Below, piece by piece: positions 49,131 to 61,900 of a stretch of 64,000 bases of DNA; position 1 is the stretch's first letter; each line of letters begins with the position of its first letter. Both the position numbers and the translations under genes were made by a program. The stretch is from contig NC_059475.1 in assembly GCF_018139145.2 (NCBI RefSeq), forward strand, positions 5,307,437-5,371,436. The letters run 5' to 3'. This stretch comes from Gymnogyps californianus. Its lineage: Eukaryota; Chordata; Aves; Accipitriformes; Cathartidae. The notes under the pieces were generated by a model. The model had not been told where the DNA came from. It was given only the letters and a program-made list of their open reading frames with translations, and ran no database searches.

Positions 49131-52100
49131 AGACACAGGTCAGTGTGTACACACATACAGATAGGTACATTAGGACTGAAGTTCACCGCAAAAAACACAA
49201 GACAACAGCCGCATTCCCACAGACAGGCACAACGATTTGTACAGAGAACTACACCGGACTTGACACCCAACCGCGTTGGAAATAAAATTCTAGAGCAATG
49301 GACCAGGATTCAGCGCGAGCAAAAGAAAGACGTTCCTCATGAATATTTATGTGGAACTGTTCAACATGAGCAAAAATGATAAGGACGTGCCACTGGTACT
49401 CATGTTGTAATACCATATTTTAACAAAACAAGTTCGAAGTATGAAATAAAACATACAGTATTTTAATAGATTCAGAAATGCAGCTCTGTTCCAAACACAT
49501 CCATTATTTTAACTGTAAGAGTCATTCCGTTTAAGCAGTGGCCCTACTTAGGTGTAGCACTATAAGTGGGCATGAAAATATATCTTCCATAAGTTTGCTA
49601 TAATAGGGTGACAGTAGTTACTCTAACTGAGGTTGCCAAATTGTTTCCTCTAAATAGTCACTGCTTGGTCCAAAATTTTTTTTTCCCCTCTCTCTATCCA
49701 AGAATGGTTTCTATTTAATAATTTACCATTACCTGTTCTGTAGCTTGAGTAAGACACTTCACTCATTTTTGTTGTGATGAGAATAAAAATAATACTTTCT
49801 ACATCACAAGAAAAAAAAGTAGAGATTTTCTGGGCAACATTTTAACCTAAATAACTGAAAATTTAAAGAGTTCCAATTTGTCACCATGATAGTCCCTACT
49901 GAGAAACAGGCATAGCATTATGGAAAAAAAGGCCTTGATTTGACTAAATTATGGGCTTTTGGGAAATGGTGTGCAGAGTTTTTGTTAAACTTACTAGGTG
50001 GGCAATGCACTGCACACACATTTGTAGCTTTACAGTACACTGCCTAACTTAGACACTCTATTTTAATCACATGTGTTACGGGAAATCCAGGATCAGAAAT
50101 AAGTAGTTTAACTCCTTTCACTCCTCTTATTCATTTTTCATTACAATACCTCTTCAGTCAATTAAAAACCAAGAATCATGAACTGCTCCATCTCCATGTA
50201 TATTCAAATTATTGAACTTCTTTGTTTGCTATACATAGCTCTAATTTCATGAGGCCCAAATGAGACTCTGGCCTGCTTCATAACTTGCAGGAATAAAAAA
50301 GAAATTGCCCTGTAGTTGTGAAAATTGTTACTATGGGTTCACTCATGAGGTACCCTGCAGATGCAGGCATCATCTTTTAATCACCCGCATCAAGATATCC
50401 GTAAGACTTCATTGAGGCTCCCTCCCTCCCCGAGCGCCCGCGTTTAATTCCAAGGGAAACCAGATGGCACAGTGAGTGTCCCGATCACATCTTGCAGTGT
50501 AGGTATGGGAAGTGCACATCTGAGGACCAGAGCTATAATCACACAATGCATACAGTTTACAGGTCATAGGTGTAGAAATGTGTCAGTTTTATGCTCTCAC
50601 AAGGACATAATTTGGAGTTGCCTTCAACATTTCCCAATTTGTTTTGGTGCTTAAACATATACCCTTCCTCCTTTGACGGCCAATTGCAACTGGGCAGATA
50701 AATCACACAGTTGTATTTTTTGTTTCATTAATGGAAGATTCACAGTTATTTCCAGGAAACATTTGCGTAAGAAAATGCGATAGTAATAAACATTAACAAT
50801 GAAGGCTTTAAAACTATTTTGATGAGCATTTGTGCCTGCAATATGCAGGAAGGCAAATGTGTGTTACAGATAACACAACGAATGTAGAAGTGTGGCCATT
50901 TAGTTTGCAAGGCAGGGATTTCAGTAGCTGATTTTTGAGCTATTCACCAAGCTCTTTTTTTTTTTTGCAATAGAATTTGAACAAGATCAAGAATGGCTGG
51001 ATAAACGTCCCCTCTCCGCTGCTTCTGTAAAGAAGAGACAGAACTAGCTCACACATTTTAAATATCCACAGAGCCAGTCATTATGAAGACCCTATGCTTT
51101 GATGCTAGGTTGATATCACTGTGATTATGGGAGTCATTTGCAGGGGAAACGAAAGAGCAAGGAACACTGTCTTGTATTATTTCCATGTGAAAATAGGGAG
51201 ATGGAGCAGATACGAAGCAAATATTCTCACTGCACTGCTTCACCTTCCCCCTCACCTTCCCACACACATTCTTGAGATTCAGGGTATGTAATAGTGCTAT
51301 TTTGGAGATGAGTGAGCTGTGACTAGCTCATAGCAGGCTTTTTCAGTAAACCAATTTTAATTTTTAGTAATACTAAGCAGAGCAATCATAAACAGAAAGA
51401 ATCATTTTGTGATGACAGCAATGAATTTCTTGCAATTTCCTCTATCACAGTAAGAAAATGGGAAATATATCCAAATATCATTTCCTTCTGCAGATTTATC
51501 ATCACTAGATTGTATTTTATTGCTATTATATGAACACTGTATTTAGATACTTGTGCTCAGAGAAAACCTCCTCATTTTTGGCAATTTCCCTTTTTATAAC
51601 TCTTGAATTCCAGCTAATTTCTGCCTCATTACTTTAATATAATTCCTCACTGATGAGAATCTTAGGAGAAGGGACACGCTTTACAACATCAGTGCCTCTT
51701 CATGAAAAGAGAATGTAAAAATAAGTATGAAAGCAATTGAGTCCAGCAGAAAAAGGACAGGCATTAGAGCCTCAGCCCACATCTATTTATTTAAAAAGAA
51801 TTTCCCCCCTTATGCCACTGAGGGACTAAAAGAAACGAAAAAGCAACTTCATATATCAGGAAAAAGTTTTAATAAGGGAAGAACATATTATGAGATTGCT
51901 TTTGATTTGTTTAATAGAACCACCAGCTCCTCCTAGGGACAAAAGACCAAGGCCTAGGATATATGTTAAAACTAATCTGATAAGAGGCTCAAAAGATTAG
52001 CCACAGACAACCATAGCACTAGTTTCAGACTTGAGAAAACATTTTTAAGTGGCACCATCACCCCAAAGTAAACCCAAGGTAGAAGAATTAACATCTCTGC

Positions 52101-55100
52101 ATCTTACCAGCCAAGCAGAAACCATCTTTGAAGACTGTAGTCCTTCCTCATTCACAACATGCAATTAAACCTCTCCTGCTATTTATATCCCTAACATTAT
52201 CCCATATTGAGCATCCTTGGCACTAGAAGTCACTTAGAAAGAACGAATGAACATTCAGCTATGCATTTCTCAAAAGGCCGTGTGCTTCATATGTTTTTAT
52301 ACTCACGAGGAGCAGCTGTCAGATCCACCTTTCAGTAGCTTAACAAGCACCTAGATCTTCTCTCCAGGTTCAGTAGCTGCTCACAGCAAGGCTGCTTTCA
52401 ATCCAGTCAGGGGGTTGAACTCTTGCCTCTTCCCTAGCAGCAGCCTTGCAAAATTATCTCAGCTGGAAGTCAGTCACTACTACCTACATTTTTATCTCTG
52501 CCTTTAAGTCATGGATTTTTTTTTTTTTGTGGATTTGCAGTAATTCCTGAAAGTGATTTTGCATTTTGCCTCACAACACGTGGGAAAGTCACGGTCTCTA
52601 ACTTCTCAGTTAGTTGAGGAATGCCAGGGGTCGTCTAATAACAGCACGGTCAACAGCTTCAGCACTACCACCTTGCAACTAACACTTATGATACTTCTTA
52701 GGACAGGAATTGAAGTATTGTCATGGCTAAACACTTTTATGGATCAGGGAAAGGGGAGGGAGTAGGAAGGCAAGAGATCACAAGTTTCACAGTACCTTTC
52801 GTGATAGTCATTCTCACAGCAATGCAGCGCTAAGTACTCAATGCTGGATGAATCCTAGCAAAGATAAGAAAAGAAATGGGATCTTACAGTGGGTCTACTC
52901 ACTCAAAATACTGGGAGATACCCTGACAGATGAATTCTGCTGATTATAGACAAAAGGAAATGCAATTATAGCAGGTTACACTGCCTGTTCAAAAATTCTG
53001 CTCACATGCAGTGAACCTGTGGTGGTTTTCGCCCTGCTAGCAAATGTCATCCTCAGAAGTCTGTAAGACAGACCATGTGGACCCCCTAGTGAGCACGTTC
53101 CTAAGATAACCACCACAAAGAAACCACTCCAGGTCTCACAATGAAGTATAATTGCTGAACTTCCACTAATAGTATTCCCTCCCCAGGGCTCTGTGAGCTG
53201 CATGCCCCTATAGTTCAACTGCTGATGTCAGAGCAATAAGAAGAGAAAAAAGAAAAAAAGGAGCCAGAAAGGTAAGTAATCAAGTCTCTAATTCACTACC
53301 ACAAACTGTTTGTAACACTACACGTATTAAAAGTGGCCAGCAGCTGAGCTGACACCTACAGCCTATGGAAAACAGGCCTTTAATTTGTACATCCTTCTAA
53401 ACCATTTTCAGCATAGACACTGACCCATGGATATAGGGAATAGTCGTGGTGGGTCTTCGTCTTGGAAATGCTACTGCTAAAATAAGAAATAAACTGCTGA
53501 GGTTTCCTGATACAGGCCATCCTGTTTCTTGTATAAAACACTGTCATAAAACTAAATGCTGCCATAGGAGCAGACAGTATGCCAAGCAGACTCTGCTGAT
53601 CTGAAATGTATCCAAAATATCTAAACCTCTCGAGTCTGTAAATTCTGGCTGGAAATTCCATGACAATAAACTTTCCAGCACTGGCACTCCAGGATCTGGA
53701 AAGCTGTCTTTTCTCTTGGTCTTGTTAACTCCTTGATTTATACTCACTTTTGTGTGCAGCCCAAAATAAGTCAGATTCTACTCAGCTACACTCTGAACTA
53801 GAGAATATTTCCCCACTCAGTTGCATGGTGTTCCATCACAGTGAAATAAAAAAAAGGCTACAGAGATGTAGCACAGAAGATAATTTTTTTTTTTGAGCAA
53901 AGTTTGCTTTGCTTTTTTTTTTATTACTTCTCCATTTTTCTAGGAACTGTTTGTATTTGAACAGGAAAATACTACCTGTTACATGCCCACCTATGATAAC
54001 TCTTATCACAAAGAAGAAATACACCAGATTAAGACCTGAAGAAAAAACACATCCGCAGAAGTAAATTCCACCAACAAACCTGTTCTGACACTGGTACAGC
54101 AGGGAGCAAAATTCTCCCAACAAAACACAACTAGAACATAGCTAATCTCTCATACTGAAATAAACTTACATTAGTAGGGCTGGGAAAACTTTAATAGTAT
54201 TGTAGTAAAGGAAACTCATTCTGATAGAGAAGTAAAAGTAATTCTGTATTCATATGTTAAAAGTCTTGGACTGGTTCCTCAATATTTGCTATTTAGAACT
54301 TACTCCTAATTTTCCTGCCTAGCAAAGGAGTCATAGCCATGATTGAGAATGGACATGTTCACAGGTTTCTAAAAGATGCTAAGGAACAGTCCCAAGTTCA
54401 TTTATGAGTTCAATTCTTTCCTCAGAAGGATAGTATCAGTTTCCTCTGTCCTTATCTAGCTTTTTCCCATTATTATTTTCAATTTGGAGATCAATTACAA
54501 CAGCAGATATCTAAAGAGTACGGACACAACAGCCAAAGACCCGACAGTCACATCAAGCTTTTTTACTGAATCCAGAAAGCATGAATGTCTGCCTTGGGCT
54601 TAAAGAAGGAAGATGTTTTTTGAGGCATAAAAAGAAGAAAGTGAAATTTTTTTTAAAGTTCACAACTACAGAGAAGATAAGTATACGCCTTTGAAAGCTA
54701 CCAAGATGATCACACACATTGCAGAGCAAGAAGTACAGTATTTGGTTCATTGATTATTTCTGTGTGATCAGTTCCTTACACCAGATCAGTGCGTCGCTTC
54801 CCAGGGGGTACCCAGGGAACCCAAGGTTTCAGCAAATCTCCATTGTTTGGTTCTAGCGGTACAGAAACTACAGCTACGTGTGTCAAAGAGTCCTGGAGAA
54901 AGATGACAGTTTGAAGTTTTACAAGAAAAACAGTTTCACTACCGTATGAATATTGCATGACTAAGTTCGTTGAGGCATGTTATTGTTACCAACATTTCTT
55001 AGAAAGGAAGTCCCAGATTCCCACATTTGTCCTTTCCTTATTGGAAGCCTCCAGAGTGAAGGTGAGGGATTATCAGAAGCTGTTATGATATGGGAATCAC

Positions 55101-57683
55101 TGATCTATTAAATCTTTGTAATCTTGACACCGTTACATATTAAAAGATAAGTGTAAACAATAGCTTTTTAAACAGTAGTGAAATATAAGGAGAAAGTATG
55201 ATCTGGTAAACTGAAAAAAGTCATTTAACTCCTCCTGTATATCATTAAATAGATAAGTTCACCATCAATCCCCAATAACAACTCATTCATTTATTTTGCC
55301 AGCAGGGCTGATGTCCCACTTCTTGGTGGATTATCACTAAGAGCCCTGGTTGAAAGGAAAACAACTATTCCTACCACATGCTTATGCAAGGTTAAGAAAG
55401 AACTGAGCTTTCACACTGAAATAAGACATTTTTGTTAAATTTCATACAGTGTTTTTTACAGTAACAATTTTACATGCCATGGTAGGAAGTTGATTTGATC
55501 TGCTCTTCATCAGCCTTGCGAAGCTGCAGTAACTTAGCATCTCTTACCTACTTGTTTATTATTTTAATAAAATCTTGGAACTTGAGCCTGTTACCTCAGG
55601 GCAAAGGCAATTTCACTGAGGAATTTGAGAAATGTGGCTCAGTTTTGGAAGTCAACCCTTTGTCCATAACAACGCAAACAGATCAATTTTTATGAAAACT
55701 ACAGGACTAGAGGGTGAAAAATCACCTTGACCAGATGACCGTTCCAAATTCTTATTTATTGCTGAAGGCTGATGGATGGGTTTTACACTGCATTTTTACA
55801 CCGTAAAATTCCACTCTTCAAAGCCCCACGTGAAGCCTGTCTTGCCATATGACAGGAGAAGGAACGTAGCCCGACAGTGCAGGATCCCATTAGCGAGCAT
55901 GGTCTCCCACAGGGTTACACGCTGCTGCCTCGGCCCCCTCACTCACAACCCACTCTCAGCTACTTAGCTACAGCCAAACTAGTGACCTAGAGCAGAAAGG
56001 AGGTCACAGTGGCAGTCTGAAGTATGCATGAGCTAAACATCAGGTTATGGAAAAAAGAAATCACATAGGTGCCATATGAACATATGTGTGAGAATTGACA
56101 TGCTTGTCCATACAGTTTCCATTCAAAGCTAGCATATCAATCAACTTCTTTTGAGTTGTATCACTTTGAGATATTTCATCCTTTTAGAAGACGAGAAAGA
56201 TACTTTATGACACCGTGACGGTTTTGTTATTTTCACTTTTCCTCCAGATCTGCATCTCCTCACAGGCTGGGAGAAAGAAAGATGTTCATTTTGAAAACTT
56301 ACCTGCACAGCAGGTGCTTCACAAGTGCAGATTTGACTATTGGATCTCCCCGTAGGCCCTTTATATTTTTTGGAGTGTCATATTCAGATGAGATAAGGCT
56401 TCCCTAGAGAATAAGACAGCAATTGTAAGGGAATTAATATCACGTATCACCACTGAAACCAAAAGTTATGTACGTTCCGTAATATTTTCCCTTTTTTTTA
56501 ATTGGAATATTTCCCAGGTCAGCTAAGGCAATGAAAAATACACTGGAGTCCCATGAGCTCTCTCAAACATACAAACTCTTAGAAGTTTACACAGCATTCT
56601 TCTCCAAACAAATGATAAGCAATAGATGAACCTTTATCTAAAATACTGGGCCAAATTCCCTGGTAAGTGTGTATTTATGCAGTCCACTGTATGCCGCAGC
56701 GGCCCAGCAGGAGGGGAGGCAGGGAACAACAGGCATCTCCCTGCAGCCACAGACATCTCAAAACACCTTCAGGTAGCATCAACCAGTATTCCCCCAGGGC
56801 TCTGCTACACAACTAGTAGAAACTCTCCTCAACTCTTAAAAAACCTCAATATGTTCTTTTGCTGCAGAAAAGGGAAAATGCATATATTAGCTATTAAGTT
56901 CCCCAATAAGTCTAGTTCAGCTTTTGCTGTGAGCCGTGTTTGGTCTATTGGCAGAAAACAACTCCTTACAGTGGACCTTTCTGGGAACACATGCCTTTGG
57001 TGGGTGGGGAGGGGGTGAACCATAGCAGAATTAGACTTGATCATCCAACCCCTCAACCTTCATAAGCCAGGAGAAGCACCAAAATCTCACATCTGCACAT
57101 AGCTTGGCAATTAGGCTGAAGTTTGGTAACATGGCTTTCAGATGCCTATTTTAAAAGGCATCCAGGATTTGGAATATATTTCAGTTGTGGTAAACAGCCC
57201 TACTGCAGGCTAGGCAGTTTTAAACTACTCCGTTCTCAGAGAGGGGTAGTAGCTCACTATAGGGCTCACACCAGGCAGCCAGAGAGTCTACCCGTGTTTT
57301 GAACCCTACATAGCTGCAGCTATCCCACGGTGCTGGTCAGAGCCAAGCTTCGTAAGTCCACAGACCAAATGTTATCCTTCAGAATGCAACTTCAATATGA
57401 GTCTCAGGAGAGCTTTTCTTCTGGATTAAATACAATTACAAGTCACAGGATGTTCAATATCGCTAACTATGGTCCCCGGCAAAGTCTCCTGATTGCACAC
57501 AAGCTGAGATCCATACTTAGGCAACCGCCCACCTATCTACATTTAGATTCCACCACCTCCATGTAGTAGTACTGTACGTTTTCTTTGCCATCTTCGAAAT
57601 AAATAATCCGCTTATTAGATGGTATCAGAAAGAAAGAAAAAATCCCCCCATAACTCAGAAAGTGCATTCCTGTTCCCCTCCAA
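49131..57683. other. AT-rich non-coding sequence, no gene recognised
   Basis: About 8.5 kb. The longest frame is 130 codons at 56626-57018 (+), without known similarity. Runs of T lie at 50957-50968, 52510-52528 and 53887-53894. A CR1-like phrase (CTTGACCAGATGACCGTTCC) near 55727 is too short to call. Confidence 0.5.
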
Positions 57684-57734
57684 ATCATAGAATCATTTCA
57701 GTTGGCAAAGACCCTTAAGATCATTGAGTCCATG
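57684..57734 (-). mobile_element. Very short CR1 3'-end fragment
   Basis: The + strand reads ATCATAGAATCATTTCAG, then TTGGCAAAGACCCTTAAG and ATCATTGAGTCCA. This is the reverse complement of a CR1 terminal octamer tail plus the first 3' UTR bases. It resembles the subfamily at 34502-34567 (TTTAGGTTGGAAAAGACC there). Confidence 0.85.
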
Positions 57735-60604
57735 TATTTGCTTATCACTGGTAGAAGTATGTCCCTGCATTATCCCTAAATCCAAAATGTAAAATGTTCA
57801 TATGAATTTCTCCAGTATAAGAAGTGGTAAAAGAATAGGATAAGTTATTCTACCCCTAAACTTTATTACCTATGGGGAATATAGGTTAAAGTCATAGATG
57901 GGATGTGATCTTTAATTTATTAATTATTTAGCATATTCTGATTACTTGTTTAGAGTAGTTTTAATTACTGCTAGGAACCTTGCCTAGCCTCTAGTTTGCT
58001 TCTACTTTTCCCTCTGCCATACATGTATTTTTATTTCAAACCAGACTAATTTGTTCACAGATAGCAAACCTGGTATGTCAAAAACTTGTTCAACTGAGCA
58101 TCTTAGAGTGCTTGCACGTGTAAATGCTTGCAATATCATACAACAACAGACAATATTTTACTTATATCCTGATGGTTAAAGTTTTGTTAAACTTGTATCC
58201 TACCTAACATGCTTACAGAGCGTTACCAGAAAAGAAAGTTCATTTTGTCTACACGTGCAAATGTACGTGATGAAGGACATGGCAGAGCATTTTGACTGAT
58301 CACAGCAAAGAAGTTCTTATGACCATTTTCAGACTTAGCTAGAAAGACCTCACAATAGTTTTTGTGTTTTGCTTGGGTTTGGTTTTAAATTTAAAACCTA
58401 CACACAAAGTTCAGTCATTTGAGAAAATCATCTTAGAGTAATTGCCACACCAACACTATTTAGTATGCTCCTTTCCCTTTCTTTCCCCAATTGAAATATA
58501 CATCAAGTAATTACATGCAATTAAATGTATTCTTTCCAATGCTCTTGCCTCGTTTCCTTTTTTCATTTCACTACAATTACTACAAATTTCCTTTTACTAA
58601 TCAACTTGCACTTTTCAAACAATTTTGCATGCATTTTATGCATCAAAAGGGACAATAGCAAATTTCCCTGCTCTTTCAGAACTATCACCTCTGTCATCGC
58701 TCTTTACATCACAAACAAACCAGCCACAGAGCTATTTTCATACCAATCTTTCAACTGTTCTGTTTATTCTAAACGTAACTTGGGTAGGGGCCTTTCAAAG
58801 AGGAGGATCTTTGTAGTCTGCCCTGATGGAGGGCTGTTGCACATTCCAAATTTGTTCTGTGCCTCATCAAGGGTCTCATAATAGGATCTACACAGCAGAA
58901 AGAATGAAATAGTCAAATCAGAGTTTGAACTGAAGAATTTTTTTCTTTTACTGCACGTTAGCATTTACATGAATCATTAACTACAAAAAAGAACTTCATA
59001 AGCTGCAGTGTTGTAAAACAAATAGTTTGTTCACTTGAGATAGGGACATAAGATGAGAAAAATACATCATGTTCTCCAAAAGAACGCATCCCATCTCTGC
59101 TACATTGAATTATTTCAGTTTTAGGCTCTTTGATGCAAGGACTGCCTTTTGATATGTTCTATGGTATACAGCCTGAGTGGGTCTTAAGAGCTAGGATACA
59201 TAGTAACACCACAATGCAAATAAACACACATAAGTCAACACTGATAGACATAAAGAACAGGATCTCTGTCCTTTATCAGATCATAATTGTTGGTATCTTC
59301 CTAGTCCCAAACACTTTAGGAACACAAATCCTTTCCAGCCCCCATTAAATAACACATTATTGATTTCTCTCTATAACAAAGACAGTACAAACATGCTACA
59401 GCCTCAGCTAGAGTAGTTATAACAACTCCCATTTCTAATTTTCAGAGGTCACCTGTTCAATTACTGTTAAGTAAAAGAGAATAGCAGCTGTTACACCAAC
59501 TGAAATATACACAGAGACCAACAGAACTGCTAACAAACCTTTTCTTTATGGCTTCTTTCAGAGAACATCACATTTGGTTTTGGTCCTTTCTGCAAACTGG
59601 TTGCCACCAAAAATATATTGGGAAGCCACAGAGCTGGAAGAAATCCACTCCTCCATATACCTCCACTTTCTTAGCACATAACAATGCTGTTCAATTTTCC
59701 TTAAGTACATTATGGTATGATAACAACACACTTCAAGACTCTAGACCTGCTTGATGCTTAACAGGCAAACTATTCAAACAGACAAATTTCTCTTAACATC
59801 AGCAGTCCTAACCCACACTAACCACACCTCAGGAATAAGATGACTCCCCTAAAGCTTGCTTCCATATATAGCAGGCTGATGAGCTACCACTCCATCCAGA
59901 GTGCTGCATCCAATAGTTGCATTGCAGTGATTTAAGCTCACCTGTTCGATTTTCTGCTGAAATGAGAGGGCAGATTGTTAGCAGAGGCAGTAACTAGACA
60001 GAAGGTGGCATTAGAATCGGCTGGGAGCGCTGGTAATTAGTAGCTCCCCACCTGAGAGCTCACACTCCTCAGGTGTTTTTCCACTTGTTTTGTTGTAAAT
60101 CTAATTTTTTCACCAGTTTGGGAAGAGGAGTATTCTTGAGTCATTTTCAGCTGAGAAACAGCCACTAGTCCCACATTATAGAAAACCAAATGCTATTGTC
60201 TACGTGTGGGATGTGCCTTTGATTGTATCATAATTCTGAACAAAAACCATCTAAACATGAGGAGGGCAGCTGGGGCATGGTCCTGAGTTCAGACTTGGGT
60301 CAGTGTGAATATATCCTCAGGGAAGCCACTGAAGTATGGCAACTGGTCACACCTAGTCCACTAAACCAAAGTTGCTCTGCTCCTCCATCCCCAGGCATAT
60401 ATGATCCAGAAAACCAATAATTTCTTTGTCTCAGGATGGTCCTTGCTTGGAGTCAATCCAGTAATGACCATATAGCCAGTCAGAAGCAAGACATTTTGAA
60501 AAAAAAACCCAATAAAGTAATAGTTTTCTTTTCTATAAACTCCTGTGTACTGGCAACTTAATTGAGCTGTGTCTTCTTTTGCACAGACACATACTAGCAG
60601 TATG
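57735..60604. other. AT-rich non-coding sequence, no gene recognised
   Basis: One frame of 118 codons at 58525-58881 (+), without known similarity. A TAAT-rich stretch lies at 57905-57985 (TTTAATTTATTAATTATTTAG and TTTTAATTACTGC) and resembles the AT-rich clusters at 4835 and 31262. Confidence 0.5.
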
Positions 60605-61900
60605 TATTATTTGGGGTTAGAGTTAGCCAGAGTTTAGAAAACTATATCTTCAGCAGGCGAGATAATGTTTAGATTCTACATGTGCCACAAAATAAGGAAA
60701 ATGGATGACATTAATAGATTCAAAATTTTTTTCCCCTGTACTTTCCTGGCCATTTTAAGGTTGGAATTCGGTTTGGTGAGGGTATAGTCTTGGAGACGAA
60801 AGACAACAGCCAATCTTAATAGCTTGATTTTTCAAAACCTGGAAAATTACAAAGAGGTTTCTTATCAACAATTCCTAATAACTTCTTTTTTATTATTCTG
60901 CTTGCCTGTATCTTCTGCCTATACTTAAAGTTAAAATCCAGGTAAAGGTTAAAGTTTAGGACTTCAGCACTGTAAACGATAATTAGATGCAACAGGCTGA
61001 AACACTAGGAAGAAGGCAGGTGTAACTTTCAGTACCTCATTTTCTATTTCACTGTTGATTTTTGTCTGTTTAAATTTGGGATAGAGTAGGGGTAAAGGAA
61101 AAGTTTGGAAAAGATAAAGCTTTTGTCCTGTACACAGTTAATAAATTAGGAAGAGGCGTGGTGGTAATACATTGTAATTTTTTTTTCTCTTATTTTTCTC
61201 TGGGTATTAAACCATCTATTTTAGTCTAAGTATTGCTTCCCTCTCTGAAGTTAAAATCATGGATAGTGTTATGGACAGTGGAAGCTAAAAGTTAAACTAA
61301 ATAACAGATGGATCCTGAAAATTCAGCAGTTAGACAGACTATTGGAGTCAAAAGGCTCCAATATCTTACTATCCATTTTAACCTAAAGAATGACACCCTT
61401 GTGATATTTAAGGTGAAAATTTAGGTCGGGATAACAATTAGAATTTGAAACAGTAAAATGTCAGAAGTCCTCTACATGACTGGAATCTGCTTAGTCCACA
61501 AAGCTATGAAGAGGGTGATGTCAGCAGTAACCAACTCCTAATGTTATTGTTTACTGTAGGGATCAGTCTCATGGGTCTAATAAGTTACGGGAACCTAAAT
61601 GCTCAAGAGTCAAGTTTATATTTGGGTTCTTCGAAATACAAACTTTTAGGGATAATAAATAATGCTTGACTTGTTCCTTTTCCTCCGAGAATTGCATTGA
61701 GTTGTAATTCTGGTCAGGGTTAAGGTCTGGAAAACTGAACAGGTCTTAAAAGCAAAACTTTGGTTAACTTCTACGTGCTTACACAGTTAGGAAGAAGAAC
61801 GACATCAACACTGGCTAGTGCCCTATCTTGTATTTTATTTTGGGATTGGTCACAAGCTACAGCTGTGGTTAGTGTTGAGATTGGGGTTACAGCTAGAGTT
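60605..61900 (+). repeat. Highly degenerate tandem repeat, ~155-bp period, with GGGTTA-like boxes
   Basis: Two related motifs recur in alternation. Box A (GGGGTTAGAGTTAG, AGGTTAAAGTTTAGG, GGGGTAAAGGAAAAGTTTGG, AGGGTTAAGGTCTGG and weaker forms) lies at about 60613, 60759, 60937, 61087, 61262, 61411, 61580, 61716 and 61867. Box B (TCTACRTG..CACA..TTAGGAAGAAGG-like) lies at about 60695, 60851, 61007, 61148, 61330, 61506, 61648 and 61789. Three Box B intervals are 141-142 bases; the rest are about 150-182. Average spacing of Box A is about 157. Units are so diverged that only these boxes align by eye. It is not a pure telomeric repeat. The coordinates of weaker boxes are approximate. Confidence 0.5.

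Noticed and set aside
56626..57018. 130-codon + strand open frame
   Set aside because: No family similarity; the 3' part lies in low-complexity G-rich sequence.
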